The translations under genes were made by a program, and so were the position numbers. The notes below the pieces were generated by a model, which saw only the letters and a program-made list of their open reading frames with translations, did no database searches and had not been told where the DNA came from. Positions 1 to 7,743 of a DNA stretch of 64,000 nucleotides are shown one piece after another. This stretch comes from Flavobacterium sp. N502536 (GTDB lineage Bacteria > Bacteroidota > Bacteroidia > Flavobacteriales > Flavobacteriaceae): assembly GCF_025947345.1 (NCBI RefSeq), contig NZ_CP110011.1:3162001-3226000 (forward strand), given 5' to 3'. Every line of letters starts with the position of its first letter. Positions within the stretch are counted from its first letter, which is position 1.

Positions 1-1013
1 GTGCCAGCGAGTGTCCGAGTAATGTGGACGTGGCCACTTTGAAAGCAGAATTTTTATACCAGTACCAAAAAGCAAATGGCTTTTCGACCCGAAATAAGAT
101 TTTTGCACACAACGCCAAACTGAATAAGATGGGAAGCCTGTTTCCGTCGATCACGAATTTTATTTCCAATCAGTCCCTCGTGAAAAAAAGCATGGGAATT
201 GCACCGGAAAGACAGGTTCCCTTATTGGCGAAGAAAACGTTCCGAAAATGGTACGAAAATCATAAACCGCAGCAAAAGAATTTTCCAAACGGACAAGTGT
301 ATTTGTTTAATGATGAGTTCACGAATTATTACGATGTCAATATCGGAATCGATGCTTTTGAATTACTGACGAAATTAGGCTACGAAGTTTTGATCGTCGA
401 TCATGAAGAAAGCGGAAGAACCTATTTGTCGAAAGGATTTTTGGAAGAAGCGAAGAAAATTGCGGACGAGAACGTGACTATTTTCAAGGATTTGGTTTCT
501 GCGAAAGTACCTTTAATTGGAATTGAACCTTCAGCAATTTTAACCTTCAGAGACGAATATTTACGTCTGGCAACCGATAAAGAAGCGGCAGCAAAAGTAG
601 CGCAGCATGCCTTTACGATAGAAGAATTCTTTAAAAAGGAAATTAGTGATGGTAAGATTACGTCCGATTCTTTTTCAGGAGAAAAGAAAGAAATTAAGAT
701 TCACGGACATTGCCATCAGAAATCACTGAGTTCGGTTGAAGCGACTTTTGCCATGCTGAATTTGCCAACAAACAATGTCGTTACCATTTACAATTCGGGT
801 TGTTGTGGGATGGCAGGATCATTCGGTTACGAAAAAGAGCATTATCAGGTGAGTATGCAAATGGGAGAAGATACGTTATTCCCGAAAGTAAGAGCGACCG
901 CTCAGGACGTAAAAATCGCTGCAGCAGGTACCAGTTGCCGTCATCAAATTTATGATGGAACGAGCAGGGAAGCACAGCATCCGGTGAGTATTTTGAGAAA
1001 CTGCCTGAAGTAA
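1..1013 (+). CDS. FAD/Fe-S oxidoreductase, C-terminal part (truncated by window edge)
   Basis: The reading frame is open to the first base, so the real start lies left of the window. The first codons read ASECPSNVDVATLK: the last Cys-Pro of a ferredoxin-type 4Fe-4S motif, followed by the usual linker. The rest is the CCG-type Fe-S/heterodisulfide-reductase-like module, with an HGHCHQKS motif near residue 235 and a CCGMAGSFGYE motif near residue 265 that supply cluster-binding cysteines. This architecture is known from large FAD-linked D-lactate/glycolate-type dehydrogenases (FAD domain, ferredoxin domain, CCG domains), which pass electrons from a 2-hydroxy acid to the respiratory chain. A stand-alone GlpC-like subunit is the alternative. 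The substrate cannot be judged from this fragment. Confidence 0.85.
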   Translation, partial: ASECPSNVDVATLKAEFLYQYQKANGFSTRNKIFAHNAKLNKMGSLFPSITNFISNQSLVKKSMGIAPERQVPLLAKKTFRKWYENHKPQQKNFPNGQVYLFNDEFTNYYDVNIGIDAFELLTKLGYEVLIVDHEESGRTYLSKGFLEEAKKIADENVTIFKDLVSAKVPLIGIEPSAILTFRDEYLRLATDKEAAAKVAQHAFTIEEFFKKEISDGKITSDSFSGEKKEIKIHGHCHQKSLSSVEATFAMLNLPTNNVVTIYNSGCCGMAGSFGYEKEHYQVSMQMGEDTLFPKVRATAQDVKIAAAGTSCRHQIYDGTSREAQHPVSILRNCLK

Positions 1014-1337
1014 TTTTAGATTTTAGAATGTAGATTTTAGATTTTTCTCACGCAGATTTTTTTTTAATCATTTTAATCCTCGTAATCTGTGGCAAAAGAA
1101 TAATTTGTACTAATTCGTGCAATTGCTTCGCCTGTTCGCTATCGCTCGGGTCGTGGCGGAAAAAAAACCAGCGTAAATCCGTTTAATCCGCAACAATCCG
1201 TGGGCAAAATAATTCATCACAAAAAACGATGCAAAACAAAATCGTTTTATATATTTGAAATCAGGATAATTTTTGCATTATTTGCAAAATAAAACCACAA
1301 AGACCGAATTAAATTAATTTTAAAAGCATAATTACAT
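1014..1337. repeat. Intergenic repeat-rich spacer upstream of the permease
   Basis: This 324-bp spacer holds no gene. Bases 1040-1213 are a patchwork of short words also seen elsewhere in the window: CACGCAGATTT, GTAATCTGTGGCAAA, TTCGTGCAATT, TCGCTATCGCTCGGGTC and AATCCGTGGGCAAAAT. The word TCGCTATCGCTCG recurs near 37,525. Inverted-repeat arms TTTTGCA (1271-1277) and TGCAAAA (1283-1289) lie about 50 bp before the permease start and could be an operator. Confidence 0.55.
1271..1289. promoter_or_regulatory. 7-bp inverted repeat upstream of permease, possible operator
   Basis: Arms TTTTGCA and TGCAAAA are perfect reverse complements with a 5-bp spacer TTATT. The site sits 48 bp before the permease start codon, in or near where a promoter should be. 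No clean TAnnTTTG box is seen beside it. Operator function is inference from symmetry and position only. Confidence 0.25.
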
Positions 1338-3272
1338 ATGGCATTATCAGGTTTATTCCGAAAAAAAACGGTACAAGATATTCTGAAGCAGGTTGCAAAA
1401 AACGATGCAGACGGTCATAATGCATTAGGAAAACACTTAACTGCCAGAGATTTAACTGCCTTTGGAATCGCTGCTATTGTTGGTGCCGGAATTTTTAGTA
1501 CTATCGGAAAAGCCAGTGCAGACGGTGGGCCAGCCGTTATATTTTTGTTCTTATTTACAGCAGTGGCTTGTAGTTTTGCTGCTTTTGCTTATGCTGAATT
1601 TGCCTCAATGGTACCCGTTTCAGGAAGTGCGTATACGTATTCGTATGTTGCCTTTGGAGAAATTATTGCCTGGGTTATCGGTTGGGCTTTAATCATGGAA
1701 TATTCGGTTGGAAATATAACCGTCGCCATATCGTGGAGTGATTATTTTACGGGACTGCTCGCCAGCGGAGGCATTCACCTCCCGCAGTGGGTTCAAATGG
1801 ATTATTTAACCGCTTCAAACGGATTTAATAATGCAACTGCTCTGATGCACAGCGGAAAAGCTTTTGATAATTTAGAACCAGCCCTGCAGTCGGCTTATAC
1901 CGCCTGGACGACTTCACCGGTTTTATTTGGTTCTTTTCATTTTGTTGCCGATCTTCCGGCTTTATTGATCATCATTTTAATTACAGCATTGATTTATCGT
2001 GGAATGAAAGAATCCCGTAATGCCAGTAATATTATGGTGGTGGTGAAACTTTGTATTGTACTTTTAGTAATCGCAGTGGGTATATTTTACGTAGATACAG
2101 CCAACTGGGACCCGTTTGCGCCAAATGGAGTAAGTGGAGTGTTAAAGGGAGTTTCAGCAGTATTCTTTGCTTATATTGGTTTTGATGCTATTTCGACCAC
2201 GGCCGAAGAATGTAAAAATCCGCAAAGAGACTTACCGCGCGGAATGATGTGGGCAATTATTATATGTACGCTTTTGTATATCGCCATTGCCTTGGTTCTT
2301 ACCGGAATGGTGCGTTATAACGAATTAAATGTAGGGGATCCGTTAGCATTTGTATTCGAAAAATTAGACTTAAAATGGATGTCCGGAATTATTGCAGTAA
2401 GTGCGGTAGTGGCGATGGCCAGCGTTTTATTGGTTTTTCAAATGGGACAGCCTCGTATCTGGATGAGTATGAGTCGTGACGGATTATTGCCAAAACGTTT
2501 CTCGCGCGTACACCCAAAATTCAAAACACCTTCTTATGCAACTGTTGTAACCGGATTTGTGGTTGCGGTTCCGGCCTTGTTCCTAAATCTTACGATGGTA
2601 ACAGATTTGTGTAGTATTGGAACTTTATTTGCTTTCGTATTGGTTTGTGCCGGAGTTTTGGTATTGCAAAACAAACCGGAGATTCCAAGAGGAAAGTTTA
2701 AAACGCCTTACATCAATTCAAAATACATAATGCCGATTTTATTAATCATCGGATTAGTTTTCGCCTTTGGATACAATAAACAAGCGACGATGAGCTTTAT
2801 CACAAACGAGACTCAAATTAATAGCCCGGCAGACATTATTACGTCATTGGATAAAAGCGAGTCCGAAAAAGTATTCAATTATCTAAAGAGCATCGATGTT
2901 CAGAATAAAACTTCAGAAACAGCCGATTTGGAGCATTTACTAAGCCAATATCAATCGGATGATGCGAAGTACGCCGAGGTTGTAAAAGGTTTACCAATTA
3001 GTGATTCTTTAAAATTCGAAAGTGGATTTAGTTTGTTCAAACATAAAATTCCAATGTGGATCTTCTTACTTGTTTTAGTTGGCTTGACAGTTTGGGCTTT
3101 CAAACAAAATTTATCGTTGATTCCGCTTTTAGGACTAATTTGTTGTCTGTACATGATGGCTGAATTGAGTGTCTGGAACTGGATTTACTTCACAGTTTGG
3201 TTGCTAATTGGTCTTTGTATTTACTTTGGCTTCAGCCGAAAAAATAGCAAGCTGAATGTAGAAGCTTTATAG
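1338..3272 (+). CDS. APC-family amino acid permease (cationic amino acid transporter-like)
   Basis: This 644-residue polytopic membrane protein belongs to the amino acid-polyamine-organocation family. The first membrane segment carries the family glycine motif IAAIVGAGIFSTIG near residue 42, and the FAYIGFDAISTTAEE segment near residue 270 is the conserved CAT-type block. It should import amino acids across the inner membrane; the substrate is not visible. It is longer than the usual 450-550 residues because about 85 polar residues (roughly 486-572, starting NKQATMSFITNE) are inserted between late membrane helices, followed by about three more helices. The ATG at 1338 is chosen because the cytoplasmic N-terminal helix follows directly. 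A strong terminator follows the stop codon, so the gene is probably monocistronic. Confidence 0.9.
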   Translation: MALSGLFRKKTVQDILKQVAKNDADGHNALGKHLTARDLTAFGIAAIVGAGIFSTIGKASADGGPAVIFLFLFTAVACSFAAFAYAEFASMVPVSGSAYTYSYVAFGEIIAWVIGWALIMEYSVGNITVAISWSDYFTGLLASGGIHLPQWVQMDYLTASNGFNNATALMHSGKAFDNLEPALQSAYTAWTTSPVLFGSFHFVADLPALLIIILITALIYRGMKESRNASNIMVVVKLCIVLLVIAVGIFYVDTANWDPFAPNGVSGVLKGVSAVFFAYIGFDAISTTAEECKNPQRDLPRGMMWAIIICTLLYIAIALVLTGMVRYNELNVGDPLAFVFEKLDLKWMSGIIAVSAVVAMASVLLVFQMGQPRIWMSMSRDGLLPKRFSRVHPKFKTPSYATVVTGFVVAVPALFLNLTMVTDLCSIGTLFAFVLVCAGVLVLQNKPEIPRGKFKTPYINSKYIMPILLIIGLVFAFGYNKQATMSFITNETQINSPADIITSLDKSESEKVFNYLKSIDVQNKTSETADLEHLLSQYQSDDAKYAEVVKGLPISDSLKFESGFSLFKHKIPMWIFLLVLVGLTVWAFKQNLSLIPLLGLICCLYMMAELSVWNWIYFTVWLLIGLCIYFGFSRKNSKLNVEAL

Positions 3273-3293
3273 TTAGAATATAAAAAAAAGACA

Positions 3294-3330
3294 AGCCGTT
3301 CTGAGAAGTAGTTTTCAGAGCGGCTTTTTT
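3294..3330 (+). terminator. Rho-independent terminator of the permease gene
   Basis: A 14-bp stem (3294-3307 with 3312-3325, two G-U pairs), a GTAG loop and a run of T follow the permease stop codon by 21 bp. Confidence 0.85.
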
Positions 3331-3391
3331 ATTTTGTCGCAGCTTTAAAAAGAGTTAAGCAGATTAGCGCAAAACTATTTACAATATAAAG

Positions 3392-3449
3392 AGAAAATCT
3401 GCCTGATCTGCCAAATCTGCGAGAGCATTATCTTAACTTTTCAAAAACC
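3392..3449 (+). repeat. 58-bp direct repeat, left copy flanking the toxin-antitoxin pair
   Basis: It begins AGAAAATCTGCCTGATCTGC and ends TTTTCAAAAACC. A near copy, about 85% identical by eye, lies at 4158-4216. Inside, the word AATCTGC recurs with a 9-bp period. Confidence 0.7.
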
Positions 3450-3525
3450 AGAAAGAACAAATCAGAAACTTCTCATACTGTATTCATAAAATATAACATT
3501 AACACATTTCAAAAGCAAAATAGCT

Positions 3526-3533
3526 TAAATTTG
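3526..3533 (+). promoter_or_regulatory. Bacteroidetes -7 promoter box of the antitoxin gene
   Basis: TAAATTTG matches TAnnTTTG exactly and lies 18 bp before the ATG at 3552. A weak TTTC stands about 16 bp further up in place of the -33 TTTG. The box overlaps a possible TTG start at 3531, which argues that translation begins at the ATG. Confidence 0.55.
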
Positions 3534-3551
3534 AATCAAATACATTTTAGT

Positions 3552-3797
3552 ATGGAGACAAAAGAATTAAGGCTTAAGCTTATAAAAGATTTCGGGAAAT
3601 TTATTGAAGATGATTCTAAATTAGAAATTTTAGAAAGTGTTTTTGATGCTCTAAATCATGATGAAAAGAAATCAATTGTTTCTGATTCTCACTATGATCT
3701 TGTTGCCGAAGAAAGAGAAAAGTATCTTTCACAGGAGAGCGAAGCCAGTTCGTGGGAAGAAGTAGAACAACGTTTGAATGCTAAGTATGGTTTTTAA
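3552..3797 (+). CDS. Antitoxin of a RelE/ParE-type toxin-antitoxin pair
   Basis: This is an 81-residue acidic, helical protein beginning METKELRLKLIKDF and ending in a Glu-rich segment, SSWEEVEQRLNAKYGF. The C-terminal pattern with a tryptophan and WEEV is typical of small addiction-module antitoxins encoded directly before RelE/ParE toxins. It should bind and neutralise the toxin and repress the shared promoter. Its last codons overlap the toxin gene, a sign of translational coupling. A TTG start at 3531 would lie inside the -7 box, so the ATG is preferred. I cannot see a clear ribbon-helix-helix motif. The assignment rests on size, acidity and position. Confidence 0.75.
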   Translation: METKELRLKLIKDFGKFIEDDSKLEILESVFDALNHDEKKSIVSDSHYDLVAEEREKYLSQESEASSWEEVEQRLNAKYGF

Positions 3798-4077
3798 AAT
3801 CAAAATTCTACCTCAGGCTGAAAATGAAATTGATGAAACTATTGAATTCTATGAAAGTAGGAGTAAGGGGTTAGGGAAGCAATTTCTGACTTATTTAAAA
3901 GCGTACCTGCAAGTTTTAAAAACTCATCCGGAATTATTTGAAATAAAAAAAGAACCTGGTTATCGGGAATTAACTTTGGTAAAATTTCCATTTGTAATTA
4001 TTTATGAAATTATTGGAAATGAAGTAATCGTTTACTCTGTTTTTCATACCTCCAGAAATCCTAAGAAAAAACCTTAG
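3787..4077 (+). CDS. RelE/ParE-family toxin
   Basis: This 96-residue protein has the RelE/ParE fold signature: beta strand VFKIKILPQAENEIDE, a helix EFYESRSKGLGKQFLTYL, the strand GYRELTLVKFPFVIIYEI and the terminal VIVYSVFHTSRNPKK. RelE members cut mRNA on the ribosome and ParE members inhibit DNA gyrase; the sequence alone does not separate them, although the missing clear RelE catalytic Arg/Tyr set and the long helical hairpin look more ParE-like. An alternative ATG at 3778 would add three residues. Either start lies within the antitoxin coding region. The module sits between two copies of a 58-bp repeat. Confidence 0.85.
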   Translation: MVFKIKILPQAENEIDETIEFYESRSKGLGKQFLTYLKAYLQVLKTHPELFEIKKEPGYRELTLVKFPFVIIYEIIGNEVIVYSVFHTSRNPKKKP

Positions 4078-4157
4078 TTCAGCATCTAAAGTTTTTTTAA
4101 GGCGCTGAGATTCTAAGGATCCGGGTTTGCGTTTTGCACGTCTCTGTTACTATGAAA

Positions 4158-4216
4158 AGAAAATCTGCCTAATCTGCAAAATCTGCGAGAACCTTACTTT
4201 AACATCTTCAAAAACC
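4158..4216 (+). repeat. 58-bp direct repeat, right copy flanking the toxin-antitoxin pair
   Basis: It begins AGAAAATCTGCCTAATCTGC and ends CTTCAAAAACC, in the same orientation as 3392-3449. The two copies are about 766 bp apart and bracket the toxin-antitoxin module. Confidence 0.7.
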
Positions 4217-4385
4217 GATTTCAGATAAAAAAAATCTTTGCGTCTTTGCGTCTTTGCGAGCAAAAAAAAACAACCTAAACGTATCAAATCTTTGCAGATC
4301 CGGCAAACCAATCCCAAGTAAAACATTAAGTAAAATTTCACACAAAAAACATTGAGATTTAAACTTTAAACAAAACTTTATTCCT

Positions 4386-4393
4386 TAATTTTG
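4386..4393 (+). promoter_or_regulatory. -7 promoter box of lpdA
   Basis: TAATTTTG fits TAnnTTTG exactly, 27 bp before the lpdA ATG. No clear -33 TTTG is seen at the expected spacing. Confidence 0.5.
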
Positions 4394-4420
4394 TATCGCT
4401 AAAAATAAAATAGACAAACT

Positions 4421-5824
4421 ATGAGTTCATTTGACGTAGTCATTATAGGTTCAGGTCCTGGCGGATATGTATCAGCAATTCGTTGCGCACAATTAGGTTT
4501 TAAAACTGCAATTGTAGAAAAGTATAACTCTTTGGGCGGAACTTGCCTTAACGTAGGTTGTATTCCTTCAAAAGCATTATTATCGTCTTCTCATCATTAT
4601 GCAGAAATTGCACATTTTGCAGATCACGGAATCGAGGTTTCTGGAGATGTAAAAATCAATTTAGAGAAAATGATCGCGCGCAAACAAGCAGTTGTAGATC
4701 AAACCGTAGGTGGAATCAACTACTTAATGGATAAAAATAAAATTACTGTTTTTAATGGTTTAGGTTCTTTCGTAGATGCAACACATATTGCTGTAGCTAA
4801 AGCTGACGGAACTTCTGAAACGATTGAAGCAAAATATACTGTAATCGCTACAGGTTCTAAACCATCTTCTTTGCCTTTCATTAAAATTGACAAAGAAAGA
4901 ATCATCACTTCTACTGAGGCTTTAGCTTTAAAAGAAGTTCCAAAACACCTAGTAATTATTGGTGGTGGAGTAATCGGAATTGAGCTTGGACAAGTTTACC
5001 TTCGTTTAGGAGCTCAGGTTTCTGTAGTGGAATTCATGGACAGAATTATCCCGGGAATGGATAGCGCTTTGTCTAAAGAATTGACGAAAGTATTGAAAAA
5101 ACAAGGAATGAAATTCTACGTTTCTCACAAAGTAAAATCAGTAGAAAGAAATGGCGATGCTGTTGTGGTTCAGGCTGAGAATGCAAAAGGAGAAACTATC
5201 ACTTTAGAGGGAGATTATTCATTAGTTTCTGTTGGTCGTCGTCCATATACAGACGGATTGAACGCTGATAAAGCTGGAGTGAAAATTTCAGACAGAGGAC
5301 AGGTAGAAGTAAACGATCATTTACAAACTAATGTTCCAAACATCTATGCGATTGGTGACGTTGTTCGTGGAGCGATGTTGGCACACAAAGCGGAAGAAGA
5401 AGGAACTATGGTTGCTGAAATCTTAGCAGGTCAAAAACCACATATCGATTATAACCTAATTCCTGGTGTAGTGTACACTTGGCCGGAAGTTGCTGCTGTT
5501 GGACAAACAGAAGAGCAGGTAAAAGCTTCAGGAACAGAATACAAAGTAGGAAGCTTCCCTTTCAAAGCATTAGGACGCGCAAGAGCAAGTGGAGATCTTG
5601 ACGGTTTCGTGAAAATTATTGCTGACGCTAAGACGGATGAGGTTTTAGGTGTTCACATGATTGGAGCCCGTACTGCAGATTTAATTGCTGAGGCAGTTAC
5701 TGCAATGGAATTTAAAGCTTCTGCTGAAGATATCTCAAGAATGAGCCACGCACACCCAACTTTTGCTGAAGCAGTAAAAGAAGCAGCTTTAGCAGCTACA
5801 GACAACAGAGCATTACACGTATAA
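4421..5824 (+). CDS. lpdA: Dihydrolipoyl dehydrogenase (E3)
   Basis: This 467-residue flavoprotein reoxidises dihydrolipoamide in the pyruvate, 2-oxoglutarate or branched-chain dehydrogenase complexes and in glycine cleavage, reducing NAD+. Visible features are the FAD dinucleotide-binding motif GSGPGG at residues 10-15, the redox disulfide GGTCLNVGC (Cys42, Cys47), the NAD motif GGGVIGIELG near residue 182, the second FAD motif IYAIGDV, and the C-terminal catalytic HPTFAEAVKEA (His445) that acts from the partner subunit. Length is normal for the family. No other dehydrogenase-complex gene is adjacent; the gene has its own -7 box and terminator, consistent with an E3 shared by several complexes. 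Confidence 0.97.
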   Translation: MSSFDVVIIGSGPGGYVSAIRCAQLGFKTAIVEKYNSLGGTCLNVGCIPSKALLSSSHHYAEIAHFADHGIEVSGDVKINLEKMIARKQAVVDQTVGGINYLMDKNKITVFNGLGSFVDATHIAVAKADGTSETIEAKYTVIATGSKPSSLPFIKIDKERIITSTEALALKEVPKHLVIIGGGVIGIELGQVYLRLGAQVSVVEFMDRIIPGMDSALSKELTKVLKKQGMKFYVSHKVKSVERNGDAVVVQAENAKGETITLEGDYSLVSVGRRPYTDGLNADKAGVKISDRGQVEVNDHLQTNVPNIYAIGDVVRGAMLAHKAEEEGTMVAEILAGQKPHIDYNLIPGVVYTWPEVAAVGQTEEQVKASGTEYKVGSFPFKALGRARASGDLDGFVKIIADAKTDEVLGVHMIGARTADLIAEAVTAMEFKASAEDISRMSHAHPTFAEAVKEAALAATDNRALHV

Positions 5825-5844
5825 GATACGTAAGACTATAGCTA

Positions 5845-5878
5845 AAAACCCGTCAGAATCACTTCTGACGGGTTTTTT
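5845..5878. terminator. Bidirectional terminator between lpdA and the convergent gene
   Basis: A perfect 14-bp stem (5845-5858 with 5863-5876) closes a TCAC loop and has A on one side and T on the other, so it can serve both convergent genes. It touches the stop codon of the minus-strand gene. Confidence 0.85.
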
Positions 5879-6530
5879 ATTGCTTAATTACAGTAAAAGT
5901 ATAATAAGTTTCTTTGTTCTTTAAATACACACCATAAGTCCCATTCTCTTCTTTGTACAAATGGTACAAATATTTGTCGCCTTTGATGCTTAAATTTTTT
6001 CGTGCCAGATTGTTGCTTTCAATAAATTCCAGTTCAAATTCACAATTACTTTTCATTCTGAAATGCAATTTTGAAAAAGTATTGTCGGCAAATTTTTCGA
6101 TCCATAGATCATCGCTTAAAGTTACTTCTACTTTAGCACCTCCATGCTCGAAATAATAGTATTTTGATGATTGGTCAAAACGATTGCATTCTTCTTTAGA
6201 TATTTCATCGAGAGGCTTTTCATCCTGCATTGACCAGCTGCTTTGTGCAGATTCATTCGGGAAAAGCGCTACAAATTCATTACAGTTTTTATGCAATCGG
6301 TAAAATACCTGTTCAAATACTCTCCTTTGCACGATGCTGTCTTTAAATTTTGTCAGGTAAGGAGTGATATGAGTCTTATTGATGGTATTAATTCTGATTT
6401 CATTGTCCAGCACTTTGTTTTGCACTAATGATTTACAGATTTCAATGGTTAGAGAATCTACAGATTTTATAGATTGTGATCTCGAAAAATTAATACACAG
6501 TAATAAAAGGATCAAGTAGTGTTTTTTCAT
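5877..6530 (-). CDS. Secreted hypothetical protein
   Basis: This 217-residue protein has an N-terminal signal peptide (MKKHYLILLLLCINFSRSQ), so it is probably exported to the periplasm or surface. The mature part is a mix of charged and aromatic residues with two cysteines near residues 84 and 111 and beta-rich C-terminal segments such as GTYGVYLKNKETYYTF. I recognise no family or catalytic motif. It converges with lpdA across a shared terminator and has a long empty region upstream. Confidence 0.7.
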   Translation of the reverse strand: MKKHYLILLLLCINFSRSQSIKSVDSLTIEICKSLVQNKVLDNEIRINTINKTHITPYLTKFKDSIVQRRVFEQVFYRLHKNCNEFVALFPNESAQSSWSMQDEKPLDEISKEECNRFDQSSKYYYFEHGGAKVEVTLSDDLWIEKFADNTFSKLHFRMKSNCEFELEFIESNNLARKNLSIKGDKYLYHLYKEENGTYGVYLKNKETYYTFTVIKQ

Positions 6531-6920
6531 GTAAAAGGCTAATTTTAATCAAATATAGTTGTTTAGTAAAACTATTTAGAGAGATCAATTTTATTCTTTT
6601 AAAAATTGAGTTCAAAAAAGAGGAAGTTTAGGAAAAATTTTGTAAATTAGAGGTAGAATTCTGTCGCTGTATTTAGTGAGATTAAAGTGGTAATGTTTTG
6701 AAAAACAGTGGTGTAGTTTTGCTTTTAGAAGGAATGAAGAATTAGAGACCTGATTTGTTTTTGAAGATCAAAAAAAATCAAAAAATCCAATTTTGACTCC
6801 TCTAAAACATTTAGTAAAATTACCGGGTTAGATGATCAATGAAAGTGAGTTTTAAACAATGTAACTACTGGTTCTTTTAAATACTAATGATTGATAAAAG
6901 GTTAATAACAGGGGCTATAA

Positions 6921-6981
6921 TGTCATAAAAGACAAATGGGAGGAAAGCATCGGGAAAAGCCAGGTTTGTCAAAAAGGACAA
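6921..6981. promoter_or_regulatory. Two spaced TGTC-N-GACA direct repeats, possible regulator sites
   Basis: The two 15-bp units match at 13 positions and start 46 bp apart, between four and five helical turns. Regulators that bind such spaced repeats exist in the AraC family. The nearest start codon served is that of the secreted unknown at 6530, about 390 bp away, so the target is unclear. Confidence 0.3.
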
Positions 6982-7112
6982 TGTTGGTATGCTTAAGGTT
7001 TCATTTTTTGGTCCTTTTTATTCGGATTAAAATGAAATTGCTATCGATTTGAGATTACAGGGGATAGCAGTTGTAGTTCTAGGTTACAGTGCATGTATAC
7101 TTTTAAAATAAC

Positions 7113-7145
7113 AAACCCGACAGGTTTTTAAAATCTGTCGGGTTT
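7113..7145. repeat. 33-bp AAACCCGACAGG palindrome, copy 1
   Basis: Left arm AAACCCGACAG and right arm CTGTCGGGTTT pair perfectly; the inner part differs from the perfect copies by one base (AAAATCTG for AAAACCTG). It lies 26 bp downstream of the DoxX-like gene stop codon and may terminate it. Confidence 0.8.
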
Positions 7146-7170
7146 ACTTTTGGTATAAAGTGAAAATAGA

Positions 7171-7545
7171 CTATCTGGTGAAAACACTTTTATAATTATC
7201 CCAATATCTGTAGATTAAGAATAAATTGGCAAGGAATAGCAATATGGCAAGCGGCAAACCTTGTGGAGCCAGAAAATAATTAATAAACAGAATGTTTACC
7301 GTAATTGGTAGGATCAATATATTAGCCAATGTTACATAACGCCCCGTTACAAAAGCAATACCGCAAAGAAGTTCGATTGATTTTGCTAAAGGCAATAAAT
7401 AAGTTGAGGCTACAAGTCCCATGTTAAAAGCTTTAAAATCACCGGTAGTTTCCGGTTCCGGTGCCAGTTTAAAGAAAAAACTAAGAGAGGCGAATAGTAA
7501 CAAAAGACCAATTAAAACACGGACAATAATGGTAGCAATTTTCAT
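7171..7545 (-). CDS. DoxX-like family membrane protein
   Basis: This is a 124-residue protein with four predicted membrane helices (IIVRVLIGLLLLFASLSF, a second around STYLLPLAKSIELLCGIAF, a third ANILILPITVNILFI, a fourth LAILLFLANLFLIY). The arrangement GLLLLFASLSFFFKL followed by KSIELLCGIAFVTGRY is the DoxX/DoxD-like pattern. Functions in the family are diverse and mostly unknown. A longer reading from 7617 would add 24 polar residues in front of the first helix; the ATG at 7545 (MKIATIIVRVL) gives the usual short N-terminus and is preferred. Confidence 0.8.
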   Translation of the reverse strand: MKIATIIVRVLIGLLLLFASLSFFFKLAPEPETTGDFKAFNMGLVASTYLLPLAKSIELLCGIAFVTGRYVTLANILILPITVNILFINYFLAPQGLPLAILLFLANLFLIYRYWDNYKSVFTR

Positions 7546-7743
7546 AATACTTGAGATTTTTAATGGGTTAAAAAAGTATAATTTATTTTTGGAAAACGTT
7601 ACAATCTGAACTCTCAAATAAAATGAAAAGCAGCTTTTAAGGCTTTTGTGTTGAGAGTTTTACAATCTTTATTGCTCTATTTTAGGAAAAATAGAATGCT
7701 ATATCAAATATAACGAATTTTTTCTTATGAAATTGCTATTTAA

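Larger units (their letters stand above)
4078..4420. other. Repeat-rich spacer between toxin and lpdA
   Basis: This 343-bp spacer has no credible gene. It carries CCTTAG...CTAAGG arms just after the toxin stop (4070-4118), the right copy of the 58-bp repeat (4158-4216), an 8-bp tandem word CTTTGCGT repeated three times (about 4233-4258) and the lpdA -7 box. Confidence 0.5.
6531..7170. other. 640-bp gene-free region with paired dyad repeats
   Basis: No open frame here looks coding. Two similar direct repeats stand out: TGTCATAAAAGACAA at 6921-6935 and TGTCAAAAAGGACAA at 6967-6981, 46 bp apart, each with an internal TGTC/GACA dyad. A degenerate copy of the 33-bp palindrome lies at 7113-7145. 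Confidence 0.45.
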
